Below, piece after piece: positions 1 through 9,261 of a DNA stretch of 64,000 nt (its first letter is position 1; the number at the start of each line of letters is the position of its first letter). The DNA comes from JAJEFO01 sp965209045 (lineage in GTDB: Bacteria > Pseudomonadota > Alphaproteobacteria > Rhodobacterales > Rhodobacteraceae): contig CBDBPW010000001.1 in NCBI GenBank assembly GCA_965209045.1, positions 186,001-250,000 on the forward strand, written 5' to 3'. The position numbers and the translations under genes were made by a program. The notes under the pieces were generated by a model, which was not told the origin of the DNA, did not search any database, and worked only from the letters and a program-made list of their open reading frames with translations.

Positions 1-2
1 AT

Positions 3-428
3 GACGCGAGAATCGGCGCGGTGCTAGCGAACAATTCGGGTTGTGCGGGCGCTGCCCCCGCCGGACACGCGGTCGGGGAAACGCTTGCCCAGATGTCGGC
101 GGCCTTTCCGCACTGGGTCAGGCCTCAGGGCCGCGCGACTGCATTGGACCAGCACCACCTCATCGCGTGCGCAGCGCCCCGGAAGGTATACGTCGCCTCC
201 GCCGAGCAGGACCTCTGGGCCGATCCGGCAGGCTCCTACCTTGCCCTCGTCGCCGCATCCGAAGCCTGGCCGCAAACGTGCTCCTGGCAGGGCATCGAGG
301 AGATGTGGGCCAGGTCTCACCAAACCCGCCATGCGGCGCTCGGCCACCATCTCCGCCCCGGCGGCCACGAGTTGCTGCCATATGACTGGCAGCGCTTCCT
401 GGACTTCCTTGATGGCGGGCACGAATGA
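3..428 (+). CDS. C-terminal part of an esterase-like alpha/beta hydrolase (5' end outside window)
   Basis: The reading frame is open from the left edge and ends with TGA at 426-428, so the gene starts outside the window. The visible 141 residues include the pattern NNSGCAGAA, then GETLAQMSAAFPHW, then the block APRKVYVASAEQDLWADP, and near the end HLRPGGHELLPYDWQRFLDF. This order is what I know from C-termini of glucuronoyl-esterase-like (CE15-like) and acetylxylan-esterase-like alpha/beta hydrolases; the histidine in RPGGHE would be the catalytic one. The nucleophile serine lies upstream and cannot be seen. The substrate is unknown; a carbohydrate ester is the family expectation. A GTG at 21 could be taken as a start, but coding resemblance continues upstream of it, so I treat the gene as partial. 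Confidence 0.72.
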   Translation, partial: DARIGAVLANNSGCAGAAPAGHAVGETLAQMSAAFPHWVRPQGRATALDQHHLIACAAPRKVYVASAEQDLWADPAGSYLALVAASEAWPQTCSWQGIEEMWARSHQTRHAALGHHLRPGGHELLPYDWQRFLDFLDGGHE

Positions 429-639
429 CCTCCCTGCTCCAGGCTGCCGCCATTTTTGTCCTTTGACTTCCGGATCCATGGATTGGCCGCACCGCCTCCC
501 CAAGAAGGCACTCAGCAACGCAGCCCCGTGCCGGGACTTCCAGGTGCCTTCGTCGCGGCTGCGGGTCCACGACCCGGCGGCGCCCGCCGCCGCAACCGCC
601 ACGAAATCTTCGCGATCGCACTCCTGGCAGGACTCGCAC

Positions 640-1605
640 CTATTCGTGGGCGGCTTGATCACGGATTTGCATTGACGCCGCGTAGTCGCGCGTGAAGGCG
701 ATGTAGCCATCCGAAGTGACCTGGTGCCATCCCTGCATGCGATCATGCAGTTCTGGCAGCTTGTGAAACGGCACCTGGGGCAGCGTGTGATGCTCGACGT
801 GATAGGGCATGTTCCAGGTCAGAAACCGCACAAGCCGGTTGGTGTAGGTCGTTCGCGTGTTCTGGAGCATGTTCGCGACAAAGGCGCAACGACCGTGCTC
901 CGCCAGAAGGTAGAGCCGCAGAAATGGCTGGCCCAGCAGGCAGGGAAGAATCCAGACCCAAAAGAGCAACGGCGTGAAGAGCAGGCTGACCGCCGCAAGA
1001 GCGTAAGCCAGCAGCATCCACCGGGCTTCGCGGGCCAGCCTGCGACGGGCGCGTTCGGGAGAATAGGCGCCAGGGGCCGCGCCCGAAGCGTTGGCCAGAA
1101 TCCGGCGCGTCATGGCCCACCAGAACGGGAGACCGGAAACGTGCATCACGTAAGATGCCCAAGTTTCGGGCTTGGCGCCGGCAATCAGCTCGGGATCACG
1201 CGCCGGATCGTTGGTATGCTTGTGATGCGACAGATGAAAGTAGCGGAACCACTCGAATGGCTGGAGGATCGGCACTCCGGCCAGGCGTCCGGCCCATTCA
1301 TTCAGCCAGGGCGTTGCAAAGGGCGTCTTGTGGGTCGCTTCATGCTGCAACGTGAAGAGAAAGCAGATGGCGATGCCAAGAGGCAAGAGCGCCAGCCACC
1401 AGAAGGGCGCGCCCGAGGCGACATACAGTCCCAACGCAAGGATCAGGCCCAGATGCATGGCAAGGTGCCGCAAGCCTGCGGCGTCTTCGGTCCTGCTCAA
1501 GTCAGCCAGGACGTTGGCAGGCACCGAACAGACGAAAGCCTTGTGATCCATGACAGGCGCAGCGTAACCCGAACGCCGGGAAAGTTCACCTTGCGATTTC
1601 AACAT
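640..1605 (-). CDS. Membrane fatty acid desaturase
   Basis: The product (321 residues from the ATG at 1605, or 303 from a second ATG at 1551) carries the three histidine boxes of membrane di-iron desaturases in order: HEATH, then HLSHHKH, then HVEHH near the C-terminus. Hydrophobic stretches lie before the first box and between the second and third, as expected for an integral membrane enzyme with the di-iron site on the cytoplasmic side. The family inserts double bonds in, or hydroxylates, acyl chains or related lipids using oxygen; the substrate here cannot be told from sequence. Neither start has a convincing Shine-Dalgarno. It stands alone, convergent with the partial hydrolase, so no operon context helps. 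Confidence 0.88.
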   Translation of the reverse strand: MLKSQGELSRRSGYAAPVMDHKAFVCSVPANVLADLSRTEDAAGLRHLAMHLGLILALGLYVASGAPFWWLALLPLGIAICFLFTLQHEATHKTPFATPWLNEWAGRLAGVPILQPFEWFRYFHLSHHKHTNDPARDPELIAGAKPETWASYVMHVSGLPFWWAMTRRILANASGAAPGAYSPERARRRLAREARWMLLAYALAAVSLLFTPLLFWVWILPCLLGQPFLRLYLLAEHGRCAFVANMLQNTRTTYTNRLVRFLTWNMPYHVEHHTLPQVPFHKLPELHDRMQGWHQVTSDGYIAFTRDYAASMQIRDQAAHE

Positions 1606-1989
1606 GTCGGATGACGCCGGGAATCGCGGTTCCGGACATCTTGACCGCTCGTTATGCCGGCACGCAACCGGCGCCGAACCACAAATGTGGATGAGCGCAC
1701 CCGTCATTGAACGGTGCCCTGGCGTGATTCAGGCCAGGTTCGAATTCAGCTTGCTGAACGGAGTCCAAGTGCTGAACCGCTTCCTCAAGGGGCGGCAGTT
1801 CCTGATGTTCCCACGAGTGCCGTTCGTCAGGAGCAGGCAGCGCCGCCCATCCAGGACAGGCCAGGCGCAAGGTCGCCGCCGTTGCGTCCACCCGCTTCCA
1901 GGTCTGCGCGTTTGCCTGTTCGCGCGGGCCCCAATACAAGGGGGGCGGTCACCGCGGCCAAGGGTCGAAGGAGAAAGCGCCGCGTGCAG
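1606..1989. other. Intergenic stretch, nothing recognised
   Basis: This 384-base region lies between the divergent desaturase and the frameshifted exported protein. Open frames cross it on both strands, but their translations are arginine/proline-rich and look like GC-driven noise. No RNA gene, repeat or clear promoter was recognised. Confidence 0.5.
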
Positions 1990-2857
1990 ATGAGCCACCA
2001 ATGCGTGTCCGGACCTGGGGTGCCTGAGCGGTCGCGTCGACTGCGACATGGCGTTCGCACTTTGAGGTCTTTTGCACGAATTGCTCTTGCCATTGTCCCC
2101 CTGTTGCCAGTCGCCACGACCGGCATCATGCCGAAACCAAATTTCGCGGAAGCATCCGAAGCCCTCGCAGCTGATGTGCTGGCCGATCGGCAAGCCGGAA
2201 TCTCTTCGGACGCGACAATACTCGCGTGGCGCATTCATCTCGGAGAGACAAGCGAATTGCTCGTGGACGAACGACGACTTGACGAAATCGCCCGCGAGAT
2301 CGACCAAGTGCTGGCGCGCATCCGAAATCGTTACCCGGAAACGACGGGAGTTGCGGCACGACCTCGGTACAGTCCGGCGACGCTGCTCCTCACGGTGGAT
2401 GGCGATCTTCTGGATGCCATTGCCCAACGTTGGGACGGTGCGAGCGAGTTTCGCCTGACCGGGGGTTGCGGATTTCGACGAGCTGAATGCCAAGCTGGGT
2501 CTGCACTCGCTTCAATCGATGCCGTTGATCGCCTCTGCGATCATGCATTTCAGCGAGCGTGCAAACATGCATGCGGCACGGCAGGCATATCTGGCCGTTG
2601 AGGGTGTCGTGGGCGCCGAGCTCGACGCGCACTCTGGTGATGGACCGGACATCGCGGCGGCAAAGGTGTCCGGCCGCTGGTTTGTCATGATGCGCGATGC
2701 ATGGGGGGATTGCGCGTCCGGCTGCCTGCATTCGAAGACGTCCTTCTTCGTCGTCAGTCACAAGCATGTCGAAATTGTGGACAGGGAAAGAGCCGAAGGC
2801 ATGGTGGAATTCCGGCGTGCCGTGCCACCCGGCGACTGGCCCAAGTGGATCGAATGA
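1990..2857 (+). pseudogene. Exported protein of unknown function, interrupted by a +1 frameshift
   Basis: Two adjacent frames together make one sensible protein. The first half has a hydrophobic leader (FARIALAIVPLLPVATTG) and a region with sensible composition (DEIAREIDQVLARIRNRYPE). It then runs into junk after SEFRLTG. The frame one base further on continues as VADFDELNAKLGLHSLQS and ends with a well-formed tail containing GDCASGCLHSKTSFFVV and a final WPKWIE. The switch falls at a run of five G at 2461-2465, so one extra G explains it. I do not recognise the family; cysteine pairs of the form GDCxxGC followed by aromatic/hydrophobic residues are seen in secreted bacterial proteins. The start is uncertain: ATG 1990 is the first plausible one, but a later GTG or TTG is possible. 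Either a sequencing error or a true pseudogene. Confidence 0.55.
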
Positions 2858-3277
2858 GGGTGACATGCAAGAGCGGCGGGACGAATCCTCGCGATCCTGC
2901 GGGGGCGCCAGCATCGGCAAGATCACGTTCGACCGGTCATCGGCCATGACCGGGCCGCTCCAGGCGCACCTCGATGGCGAAACCAGTCACGACATGATGC
3001 GGTGAAGGCGCCTTGCCCGCCAGCAACAGGAACACGCCATTTCGGCCCATGTCGGGCTGTCGCAGGGCACACGAGGAAACACGACCCGCGAATTTTCCGG
3101 GGAGTTGTGCCGGGTCGCGCCTGTCACGCCATCCCGCAAGAGCCAACGGCAGGCTCTCCCGACGAGATGGCCCTTCCACCCTGCCTTTGAGGGGTTGAAT
3201 TTTCCCGCATAGCGTCGTTATGTCGCCGTTGGACTTGCCGCACCCAGCGGCAATCAACCAGTCCTAGGGAGAAAGAC
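2858..3277. other. Intergenic stretch upstream of the tct operon
   Basis: These 420 bases precede tctC and should hold the promoter of the catabolic operon. I could not pick out a convincing -35/-10 pair or operator. A Shine-Dalgarno-like AGGGAGA sits at about 3267, just upstream of the tctC start. Short open frames here look like noise. Confidence 0.45.
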
Positions 3278-4243
3278 ATGAAAGCAAATTTCCGTGCGCT
3301 CGCATTGGGCGCGTTTATGTCAGTTGCGGGTTCGGCCGCGTTGGCGGCAACCGAGTGCATCGCACCGGCCAACCCCGGCGGCGGCTGGGACTTCACCTGT
3401 CGCCAGATTGGCAAGATCCTGTATGACATCGGCCAGGTGGACTCCCCGGTTCAGGTCACCAACATGGCCGGCGGCGGCGGTGGCCTGGCCTACAGCCACG
3501 TGGTCAATGAACGCGGCGATGACAACAACTTGATCGTCGCTGCCAGCCAGGCCACGGCAACGCGCCTTGCGCAAAACGCCTATGCCGGCATGACCGCCGA
3601 CCAGGTGCGCTTCGTGGGGGCGATCGGCGCCGACCCCGGCGTGATCGTCGTGGCAGCCGACAGCCCGTTCATGTCGCTCGGCGACATGGTCGACGCGATC
3701 AAGGCTGATCCCGGCTCGGTCGCATTCGGCGGCGGCTCGGCCGCAGGCGGTTTCGATCACCTGAAGGTCCTTATGATCCTCAAGGAGGCCGGGTTCACCG
3801 ACATCACCAAGGTCAAGTACATCGGCCTTGACGGCGGTGGCGACGCGATCACCCAGACGATCGGCGGCTTCACTCAGGGCATGACCGGCGACATGTCCGA
3901 AATCGTCGGCTTCCTCCAGTCGGGCGAGGTGCGCGCGCTTGCCGTCCTCACCGAGGAGCGGGTGCCTGGCTTCGAGGACATCCCGACGGCCGTGGAACAG
4001 GGCTTTGACGTCGTCGCCGTGAACTGGCGCGGCCTCTACGTGCCAAAGGGCATCTCCGACGCCGACTTCGAGGCTTGGGGCGCCAGGCTCCAGGCCGTGG
4101 CTGACAGCCAGGAATGGAAGGACGCCATGGTCGCCAACGGCCTTGCCCCCTTCACAAAGGTCGGCGGCGACTTCCAGAGCTGGGTTGACGGCGTCATTGC
4201 CGATACCGTCGAACTCTCGAGAGAGATCGGCGTAATCCAGTGA
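3278..4243 (+). CDS. tctC: Tripartite tricarboxylate transporter, periplasmic binding protein
   Basis: The 321-residue product begins with a classic signal peptide (hydrophobic core up to the site after SAALAA) and continues with the Bug/TctC-family start CIAPANPGGGWDFTCRQIGK, the segment that wraps the carboxylate ligand. Length and the closing W-D pattern fit the family. It binds an organic acid in the periplasm and hands it to the TctAB membrane pair encoded immediately downstream. An AGGGAGA ribosome site precedes the ATG. The TGA overlaps the tctB start codon. The ligand is not readable from sequence; the CoA-transferase and citryl-CoA-lyase-like genes downstream suggest citrate or a related di/tricarboxylate. 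Confidence 0.93.
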   Translation: MKANFRALALGAFMSVAGSAALAATECIAPANPGGGWDFTCRQIGKILYDIGQVDSPVQVTNMAGGGGGLAYSHVVNERGDDNNLIVAASQATATRLAQNAYAGMTADQVRFVGAIGADPGVIVVAADSPFMSLGDMVDAIKADPGSVAFGGGSAAGGFDHLKVLMILKEAGFTDITKVKYIGLDGGGDAITQTIGGFTQGMTGDMSEIVGFLQSGEVRALAVLTEERVPGFEDIPTAVEQGFDVVAVNWRGLYVPKGISDADFEAWGARLQAVADSQEWKDAMVANGLAPFTKVGGDFQSWVDGVIADTVELSREIGVIQ

Positions 4244-4683
4244 AGCTCTCCGACCGTCTCTTCGGAGTGGTCGTGATCCTGGGGGCGCTCGCCTATACGG
4301 CGGGCGCCTTCCAGATACAGGCCAGCTTCATGTCGGATCCTGTCGGGTCCAAGACCTTCCCGCTCATGCTGGCCGGGGTCGCGACGATCTGCGGGCTGGT
4401 CTTTGTTTTCCGGCCCGATGACGATCCGGCGTGGCCTGGCCGAATGACGCTTGGCAACATCGCGATCGCCGTCCTCGTCATGGTTGCCTACGCCCATGCC
4501 CTGAAGCCGCTCGGCTTCCTGATGCCCACGGCGATCTGCGCAGCAATCCTTAGCTTTCAGATCTCGCCTCGTCCTCTGCCTGCGGCAATCACCGGGCTTG
4601 GCCTGTCGATTGGGCTGTTCCTGATATTCAAGTACGCGCTCGGCCTCGGGCTTCAGCCCTTGCCCAAGGCGTGGCTAGGTTGA
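4240..4683 (+). CDS. tctB: Tripartite tricarboxylate transporter, small membrane subunit
   Basis: This 147-residue protein starts with GTG at 4240, sharing bases with the tctC stop (GTGA). It has about four hydrophobic segments: a first helix ending near AYTAGAF, a second around LMLAGVATICGLVFVF, a third around GNIAIAVLVMVAYAHAL, and a final pair in the C-terminal third. Size, topology and position between tctC and tctA are those of TctB, the poorly conserved small subunit of this secondary transporter. Its stop overlaps the tctA start (TGATG), so the three subunits are probably translationally coupled. Confidence 0.9.
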   Translation: MKLSDRLFGVVVILGALAYTAGAFQIQASFMSDPVGSKTFPLMLAGVATICGLVFVFRPDDDPAWPGRMTLGNIAIAVLVMVAYAHALKPLGFLMPTAICAAILSFQISPRPLPAAITGLGLSIGLFLIFKYALGLGLQPLPKAWLG

Positions 4684-6227
4684 TGGAACTCCTCTCGAAC
4701 CTCGCCCTCGGCTTCAGCGTCGCGCTCACGCCGTTCACGCTTTTTCTCGCCGTTGCCGGGTGCTTCCTCGGAACCATCATCGGCGCGCTTCCGGGCCTCG
4801 GCCCGTCGAACGGCGTCGCCATCCTGATCCCGCTTGCATTCTCGCTCGGCCTCGACGCAACATCCGCCCTCGTCCTGATGACCGCCGTCTACTACGGCGC
4901 GATGTACGGCGGGCGGATAAGCTCCATCCTTCTCAACATCCCCGGCGACGAGCCTGCGCTGATGACGACGCTTGACGGCTACCCGATGGCCAAGGCGGGA
5001 CGCGCCGGAGACGCACTCGTGCTGTCCGGCTTTGCAAGCTTCTTCGGCGCGCTCTTTGCGACGATAGGCTTGATGCTGCTCGCGCCGCTCTTGTCCCGCA
5101 TTGCCTACCAGTTCGGCCCGTCTGAGTACTTCGCGCTCTACCTGCTGGCGTTCTCGACCTTGGGTGGCATTGCCTCCAGGAACCAGGCCAAGGCCGCCCT
5201 CGCCTCCTGCATCGGGCTTGGCATCGCCATGATCGGGCTCGACAACCAGACCGGAATGCCACGCTTCACCGGCGGCAACCTGCACCTGATGGACGGCGTC
5301 GACTTCCTGGTCGCGATTGTCGGGCTCTTCGCGGTCGCGGAGGTATTCGTCTTCATCGAAAGCCACGGCAGGGAGTCATCCATCGGGGTCAGGCTCGGAA
5401 AGGTGACCCTGCCGGCCCGCGACCTGGCCAAGGGCATCGGCACCATGCTGCGGTCCAGCGTGATCGGGTTCATCGCCGGCGTGCTTCCCGGCGCCGGCGC
5501 CTCGCTCGGTTCGTTCCTGGCCTACATGGGCGAGAAGAACGTGCAGGGCGAAAAGGGCGGATTCGGCACCGGCGTGCCCAAGGGCGTGATGGCGCCCGAG
5601 GCGGGGAACAACGCCGCGGCCGGCGGTGCGCTGGTGCCGATGCTGACGCTCGGCGTGCCCGGCTCCGGAACCACCGCCGTGCTGCTGGCGCTGCTGCTGA
5701 CGCTCAACATCACGCCTGGGCCGACCCTGTTCACCGACCGGCCGGACGTCGTGTGGGGCCTGATCGCCTCGCTGCTGATCGCGAACTTTGTCCTTCTGGC
5801 GATGAACGTGCCAATGGTGAAGATGTTCGTCCACATCCTGAGCGTGCCGGCATGGGTCCTGCTTCCGGGCGTCATGATGATCTCCTTTGTCGGAATCTAT
5901 TCGCTCTCGGGCAGCTATTTCGATCTGCTGCTGATGATCTTCTTCGGCATCATCGGCTGGATCTTCCGCAAGCTTGACGTTCCCACCGTGCCCATCATCC
6001 TCGGGATCCTTCTCGGCAATCACATGGAGGACGCGCTGCGCCGCGCGATGATACTCTCGGACGGCGACTGGCGGTTCCTGTTCGGGTTCCGGTGGCATGG
6101 GCCGTCGGAGGCGTACGAATTCTACTCTGCGATCCCCTCGTCGCTTCTCGTCCTTGCAGCTGCAGGATTCCTGGCGCCGATCTTCCTCCGCCGCGTGATC
6201 AAGAGACCCCAGGCAGTCAGTGACTGA
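4683..6227 (+). CDS. tctA: Tripartite tricarboxylate transporter, large membrane subunit
   Basis: The product is about 514 residues from the ATG at 4683, with roughly a dozen membrane spans. It has the TctA landmarks GALPGLGPSNGVAILIPLAF, PGDEPALMTTLDGYPMAKAG near residue 85, and the second inverted-repeat block GVLPGAGASLGSFLAY around residue 265. TctA forms the transport path of the system. An in-frame ATG at 4671 would add MARL; I prefer 4683 because it forms a TGATG overlap with tctB and matches the usual MELL start of the family. A gap of 189 bases separates it from the next gene, with no obvious terminator. Confidence 0.95.
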   Translation: MELLSNLALGFSVALTPFTLFLAVAGCFLGTIIGALPGLGPSNGVAILIPLAFSLGLDATSALVLMTAVYYGAMYGGRISSILLNIPGDEPALMTTLDGYPMAKAGRAGDALVLSGFASFFGALFATIGLMLLAPLLSRIAYQFGPSEYFALYLLAFSTLGGIASRNQAKAALASCIGLGIAMIGLDNQTGMPRFTGGNLHLMDGVDFLVAIVGLFAVAEVFVFIESHGRESSIGVRLGKVTLPARDLAKGIGTMLRSSVIGFIAGVLPGAGASLGSFLAYMGEKNVQGEKGGFGTGVPKGVMAPEAGNNAAAGGALVPMLTLGVPGSGTTAVLLALLLTLNITPGPTLFTDRPDVVWGLIASLLIANFVLLAMNVPMVKMFVHILSVPAWVLLPGVMMISFVGIYSLSGSYFDLLLMIFFGIIGWIFRKLDVPTVPIILGILLGNHMEDALRRAMILSDGDWRFLFGFRWHGPSEAYEFYSAIPSSLLVLAAAGFLAPIFLRRVIKRPQAVSD

Positions 6228-6416
6228 CCGCGGCCAGGAACGTGCGGCCCTGCCAATTCGTGGCGATGCAAGAGCAGGAAATGTCATGCGAAATCAAGAC
6301 AGCTCCGCCTTCAGGCCTGTTCCCGGATCCGGATGTCCCTCGCGTTGCGGACCGCGTGCTTCCCGTCGGATGCGAGACTCTCGTGAACACATGCCAATGA
6401 GCCGGCGAACCGAACC

Positions 6417-7769
6417 ATGACGCGCATCCTGGTCCCCTCCGGCGCCCTCGGCCTCGACTACGACATGGCAGCGCTTGCTCGCGGGATCAGGATGAATCCG
6501 GATCTCATCGCCATCGACGGCGGCTCGACCGACAGCGGGCCGTCCTATCTCGGCCTCGGCGTGTCGAAATACGCCCGGAGCTCGACCAAGGTTGAGTGGA
6601 AGGGCCTGATCGAGGCGGCGCGGAACGCAGGGTGTCCGCTTGTCATCGGAACCGCGGGCACCTGTGGCACGGACGGGATGGTCGACTGGCTCGTCGACAT
6701 CACGCGCGAATGCCTGGAAGAGCTCGGCTGGACGCCAAGGATCGCAACGCTCAAGTCCGAGCAGGATCCGCACGAAGTCGGCCTGCACTTCGCCGCCGGC
6801 CAGGTCTCGGCCCTGGAAGGCGCACCGGACCTGGATCGCAAGACCATCGAGGACTGCACGCACATCGTTGCCCTTGCAGGTGCCGAGCAGATCCAGAAGA
6901 CCATCGAGACCGGTGCCGAGATCATCATCGCGGGCCGCACCACCGACACGGCCACCATCGCGGCGCTTCCGCTCATGCGGAACGACCACGCGGGCGGCGC
7001 ATGGCATGGTGCCAAGATCGCGGAATGCGGCGCCCTCTGCGCCACGAATCCCCAGTCCGGCGTCTTGATGGTGGAGTTCGACAAGGCCGGATTCACCGTG
7101 CATCCCTTGGCGGACGACGCCCGTGCAACGCCGCAAACCGTCCTCGCGCACATGCTGTACGAGAACTCGGATCCGTTCATCCTTCACGAGCCGGGCGGGC
7201 ATCTCGACGTGACCGACGCCTCCTACGAGGCGCTCGACGAGGCACGCGTCCGCGTGGAGGGATCCCGCTGGGTGGCGTCGGACCAGTACACCGTGAAGCT
7301 CGAAGGCGCGCGCGTGACAGGCTGCCAGACCCTCCTGATGGCCACCATCCGCGACCCGCGATACGTTGAAAGCGCGCAAGCCTGGATTCGGGACATCGGT
7401 CGCCGGCATGCCGCAAAGGTCGAGAACCGGATGGGCCTCACGCCGGAAGCCTGGCGCTGCGACCTCCGGCTTGTCGGCATCGACAGCACGCTTGGGGAGC
7501 TGGAAACCAGGCCGGGCTCGCCGACCGAGATCGGCGTTCTCTGCACCATCACCGCTGCGGACCAATGCACCGCGAACGAGATCGGCAAGCTCATGAATCC
7601 CTACCTTCTGCACCACCCCCTGACATCCGCGGAAGAGCAGCCGACGTTCTCGTTTCCATTTTCGCCGGCCGAGATCGACAGGGGACCGGTCCACGAGTTC
7701 TGCCTCCATCACGTCATGACGCTCACGGACCCGATGGACGCGTTCCGTCTCGACGTGATCAATGCCTGA
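6417..7769 (+). CDS. AtuA-like protein (DUF1446 family)
   Basis: The 450-residue product belongs to the DUF1446/AtuA-like group: it begins with an ILVPSGALGLDYD segment, then AIDGGSTDSGPSYLG, a glycine-rich GTAGTCGTDGMVDWL segment near residue 80, and a conserved GAEIIIAGRTTDTATIAALP segment near residue 175. AtuA was named from acyclic terpene utilisation in Pseudomonas, but the chemistry of the family is, to my knowledge, not settled. Its end overlaps the following DUF4387 gene by eight bases, and the pair sits between a carboxylate transporter and CoA-dependent enzymes. I infer that it acts on the imported acid or its CoA ester. No strong Shine-Dalgarno is visible. Confidence 0.88.
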   Translation: MTRILVPSGALGLDYDMAALARGIRMNPDLIAIDGGSTDSGPSYLGLGVSKYARSSTKVEWKGLIEAARNAGCPLVIGTAGTCGTDGMVDWLVDITRECLEELGWTPRIATLKSEQDPHEVGLHFAAGQVSALEGAPDLDRKTIEDCTHIVALAGAEQIQKTIETGAEIIIAGRTTDTATIAALPLMRNDHAGGAWHGAKIAECGALCATNPQSGVLMVEFDKAGFTVHPLADDARATPQTVLAHMLYENSDPFILHEPGGHLDVTDASYEALDEARVRVEGSRWVASDQYTVKLEGARVTGCQTLLMATIRDPRYVESAQAWIRDIGRRHAAKVENRMGLTPEAWRCDLRLVGIDSTLGELETRPGSPTEIGVLCTITAADQCTANEIGKLMNPYLLHHPLTSAEEQPTFSFPFSPAEIDRGPVHEFCLHHVMTLTDPMDAFRLDVINA

Positions 7770-8064
7770 AGTGGGCAAGATCTGCGACAAGGTCCGGTCC
7801 AAGAACGCCGGACCCTTCTGGCTGACGATCGACATCTTCTGCGACTCCGACGACGCCTTTGCACGACTGTCAGGCGGCCTCTCGACGAAACGCGTCGCGG
7901 AATCCCTCGGGACGGATCCGAAATCGATCAAGCGCTTCGACATCAAGGACCTGAACGTGATCAAGATCAGCCTCCCGCGCCCGGTCGTGCAAGGCCATCC
8001 CGGGGACAGGGACATGCACGGGGCGGCATGGGCCGCTGTCGTCGCGGAACTCGTGGTCGACTGA
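7762..8064 (+). CDS. DUF4387 family protein, probable partner of the AtuA-like protein
   Basis: This 100-residue protein shows the DUF4387 pattern: K(V)RSKNAGPFWLTIDIF in the N-terminal third, FDIKDLNVIKISLPRP in the middle and GHPGDRDMHGAA towards the end. It starts inside the end of the AtuA-like gene in another frame, so the two are translationally coupled and probably form a complex. Some proteins carry an equivalent small domain fused behind a DUF1446 domain, which supports the partnership. No catalytic role has been assigned that I know of. It is followed three bases later by the CoA-transferase gene. Confidence 0.85.
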   Translation: MPEVGKICDKVRSKNAGPFWLTIDIFCDSDDAFARLSGGLSTKRVAESLGTDPKSIKRFDIKDLNVIKISLPRPVVQGHPGDRDMHGAAWAAVVAELVVD

Positions 8065-8067
8065 ACG

Positions 8068-9261
8068 ATGGCTGCACCGCTCTCGGACATTCTCGTGCTG
8101 GATCTGACCAACGTTCTGGCAGGGCCGTTCTGCTGTCACCAGCTGGCCCATCTCGGCGCGGAGGTGATCAAGGTCGAGCGGCCCGGCAGCGGAGACCTGG
8201 CACGGCGGCTGGGCGCAGACGCCCGGCTCAATGCCGCAGGGATGGGCGCCTCGTTCCTTGCCCAGAACGCAGGCAAGAAGTCCGTGACGCTGAACCTCAA
8301 GAGTGCCGAGGGAAAGTCGCTTCTGAAGCGCCTCGCGGCAAAGGCGGACGTCCTGGTCGAGAACTTCCGCCCTGGGGTCATGGAGCGCCTTGGCCTGGGC
8401 CATGATGTCCTGAAAGACGTCAACGCGGAACTGACATATTGCGCAATTTCCGGATTCGGCCAGGACGGGCCCTGGGTCGACCGTCCCGCCTATGACCAGA
8501 TCATTCAGGGTGCGTCGGGTGTCATGTCGATCACGGGAACCGCAGAGTGCGCCCCGACGCGCGTCGGCTACCCTGTCGCGGACACGGTCGGCGGCCTGAC
8601 CGCGGCCTTCGCGATCACGGCGGCGCTGAACAAGCGGCCACGCGGCGCGTTCATCGATGTCTCGATGCTGGAATCCGTTCTGGCGACCATGGGATGGGTG
8701 GTGTCGAATCACCTGATCGCGGACGTCATCCCTGAGGCGCATGGCAACGAAAACCCGACATCGGCGCCGTCCGGAACCTTCAGCACTGCCACCGATCCGA
8801 TCAATGTCGCGGCGAACAGCGACAACCAGTGGGTGCGCCTGACGGACCATCTCGGCCTGGCTTGCCTGCGGGACCGCACCGAATACGCCACGCGCGAGGT
8901 TCGCAAGGGAAACCGGGACAGGCTTCGCGCGGAGATCGAGGCCGTGCTCGTGACAAGGCCCGCCAAGGACTGGGTCGAGGAACTGAACCGGATCGGGGTG
9001 CCGGCGGGGGCCGTGCTGACCGTGCCGGAAGTTCTCCGCTCCGAACAGATCGCCGGTCGCGGTTTCCTGGCGGGCTTCGTGAACGCCCCTGGCGTCGGAC
9101 GCGACATCAAGGTTGCGCGAACGGGGGTGAGACTTGATCGGGAGGTAGCTGCCGTCGACAGCCCGCCGCCGGAACTTGGACAGCACAACCGTGAAATCTG
9201 GGGCCGAATCGGAATTTCCGGCTCCGAGCTTGAGCGCCTCGAAAGGGACGGAATCATATGA
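8068..9261 (+). CDS. Family III CoA-transferase (CaiB/BaiF type)
   Basis: The 397-residue product has the family III fold signatures: LDLTNVLAGPFCCHQLAHLG near the start with AEVIKVERPGSGD after it, VENFRPGVMERLG around residue 100, and the GFGQDGPW...YDQIIQGASGVMSITG block around residues 129-157, where Asp143 is the expected catalytic aspartate. These enzymes move CoA between carboxylic acids without ATP. Its stop overlaps the start of the citrate-synthase-like lyase (ATGA), so the two are coupled. I infer that it makes the CoA thioester that the lyase cleaves, but the acid itself is not identified. Confidence 0.92.
   Translation: MAAPLSDILVLDLTNVLAGPFCCHQLAHLGAEVIKVERPGSGDLARRLGADARLNAAGMGASFLAQNAGKKSVTLNLKSAEGKSLLKRLAAKADVLVENFRPGVMERLGLGHDVLKDVNAELTYCAISGFGQDGPWVDRPAYDQIIQGASGVMSITGTAECAPTRVGYPVADTVGGLTAAFAITAALNKRPRGAFIDVSMLESVLATMGWVVSNHLIADVIPEAHGNENPTSAPSGTFSTATDPINVAANSDNQWVRLTDHLGLACLRDRTEYATREVRKGNRDRLRAEIEAVLVTRPAKDWVEELNRIGVPAGAVLTVPEVLRSEQIAGRGFLAGFVNAPGVGRDIKVARTGVRLDREVAAVDSPPPELGQHNREIWGRIGISGSELERLERDGII

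Noticed and set aside
24..746. Long open frame on the minus strand at the left edge
   Set aside because: It overlaps a frame with clear hydrolase motifs on the other strand, and its translation is Arg/Gly-rich without recognisable motifs.
5376..6287. 303-codon minus-strand frame inside tctA
   Set aside because: It is the antisense shadow of a well-supported membrane protein and is charged and repetitive, as expected of such shadows.
6294..8111. 605-codon minus-strand frame over the AtuA-like and DUF4387 genes
   Set aside because: The plus-strand genes have family motifs and coupled start/stop signals; the minus frame has none.
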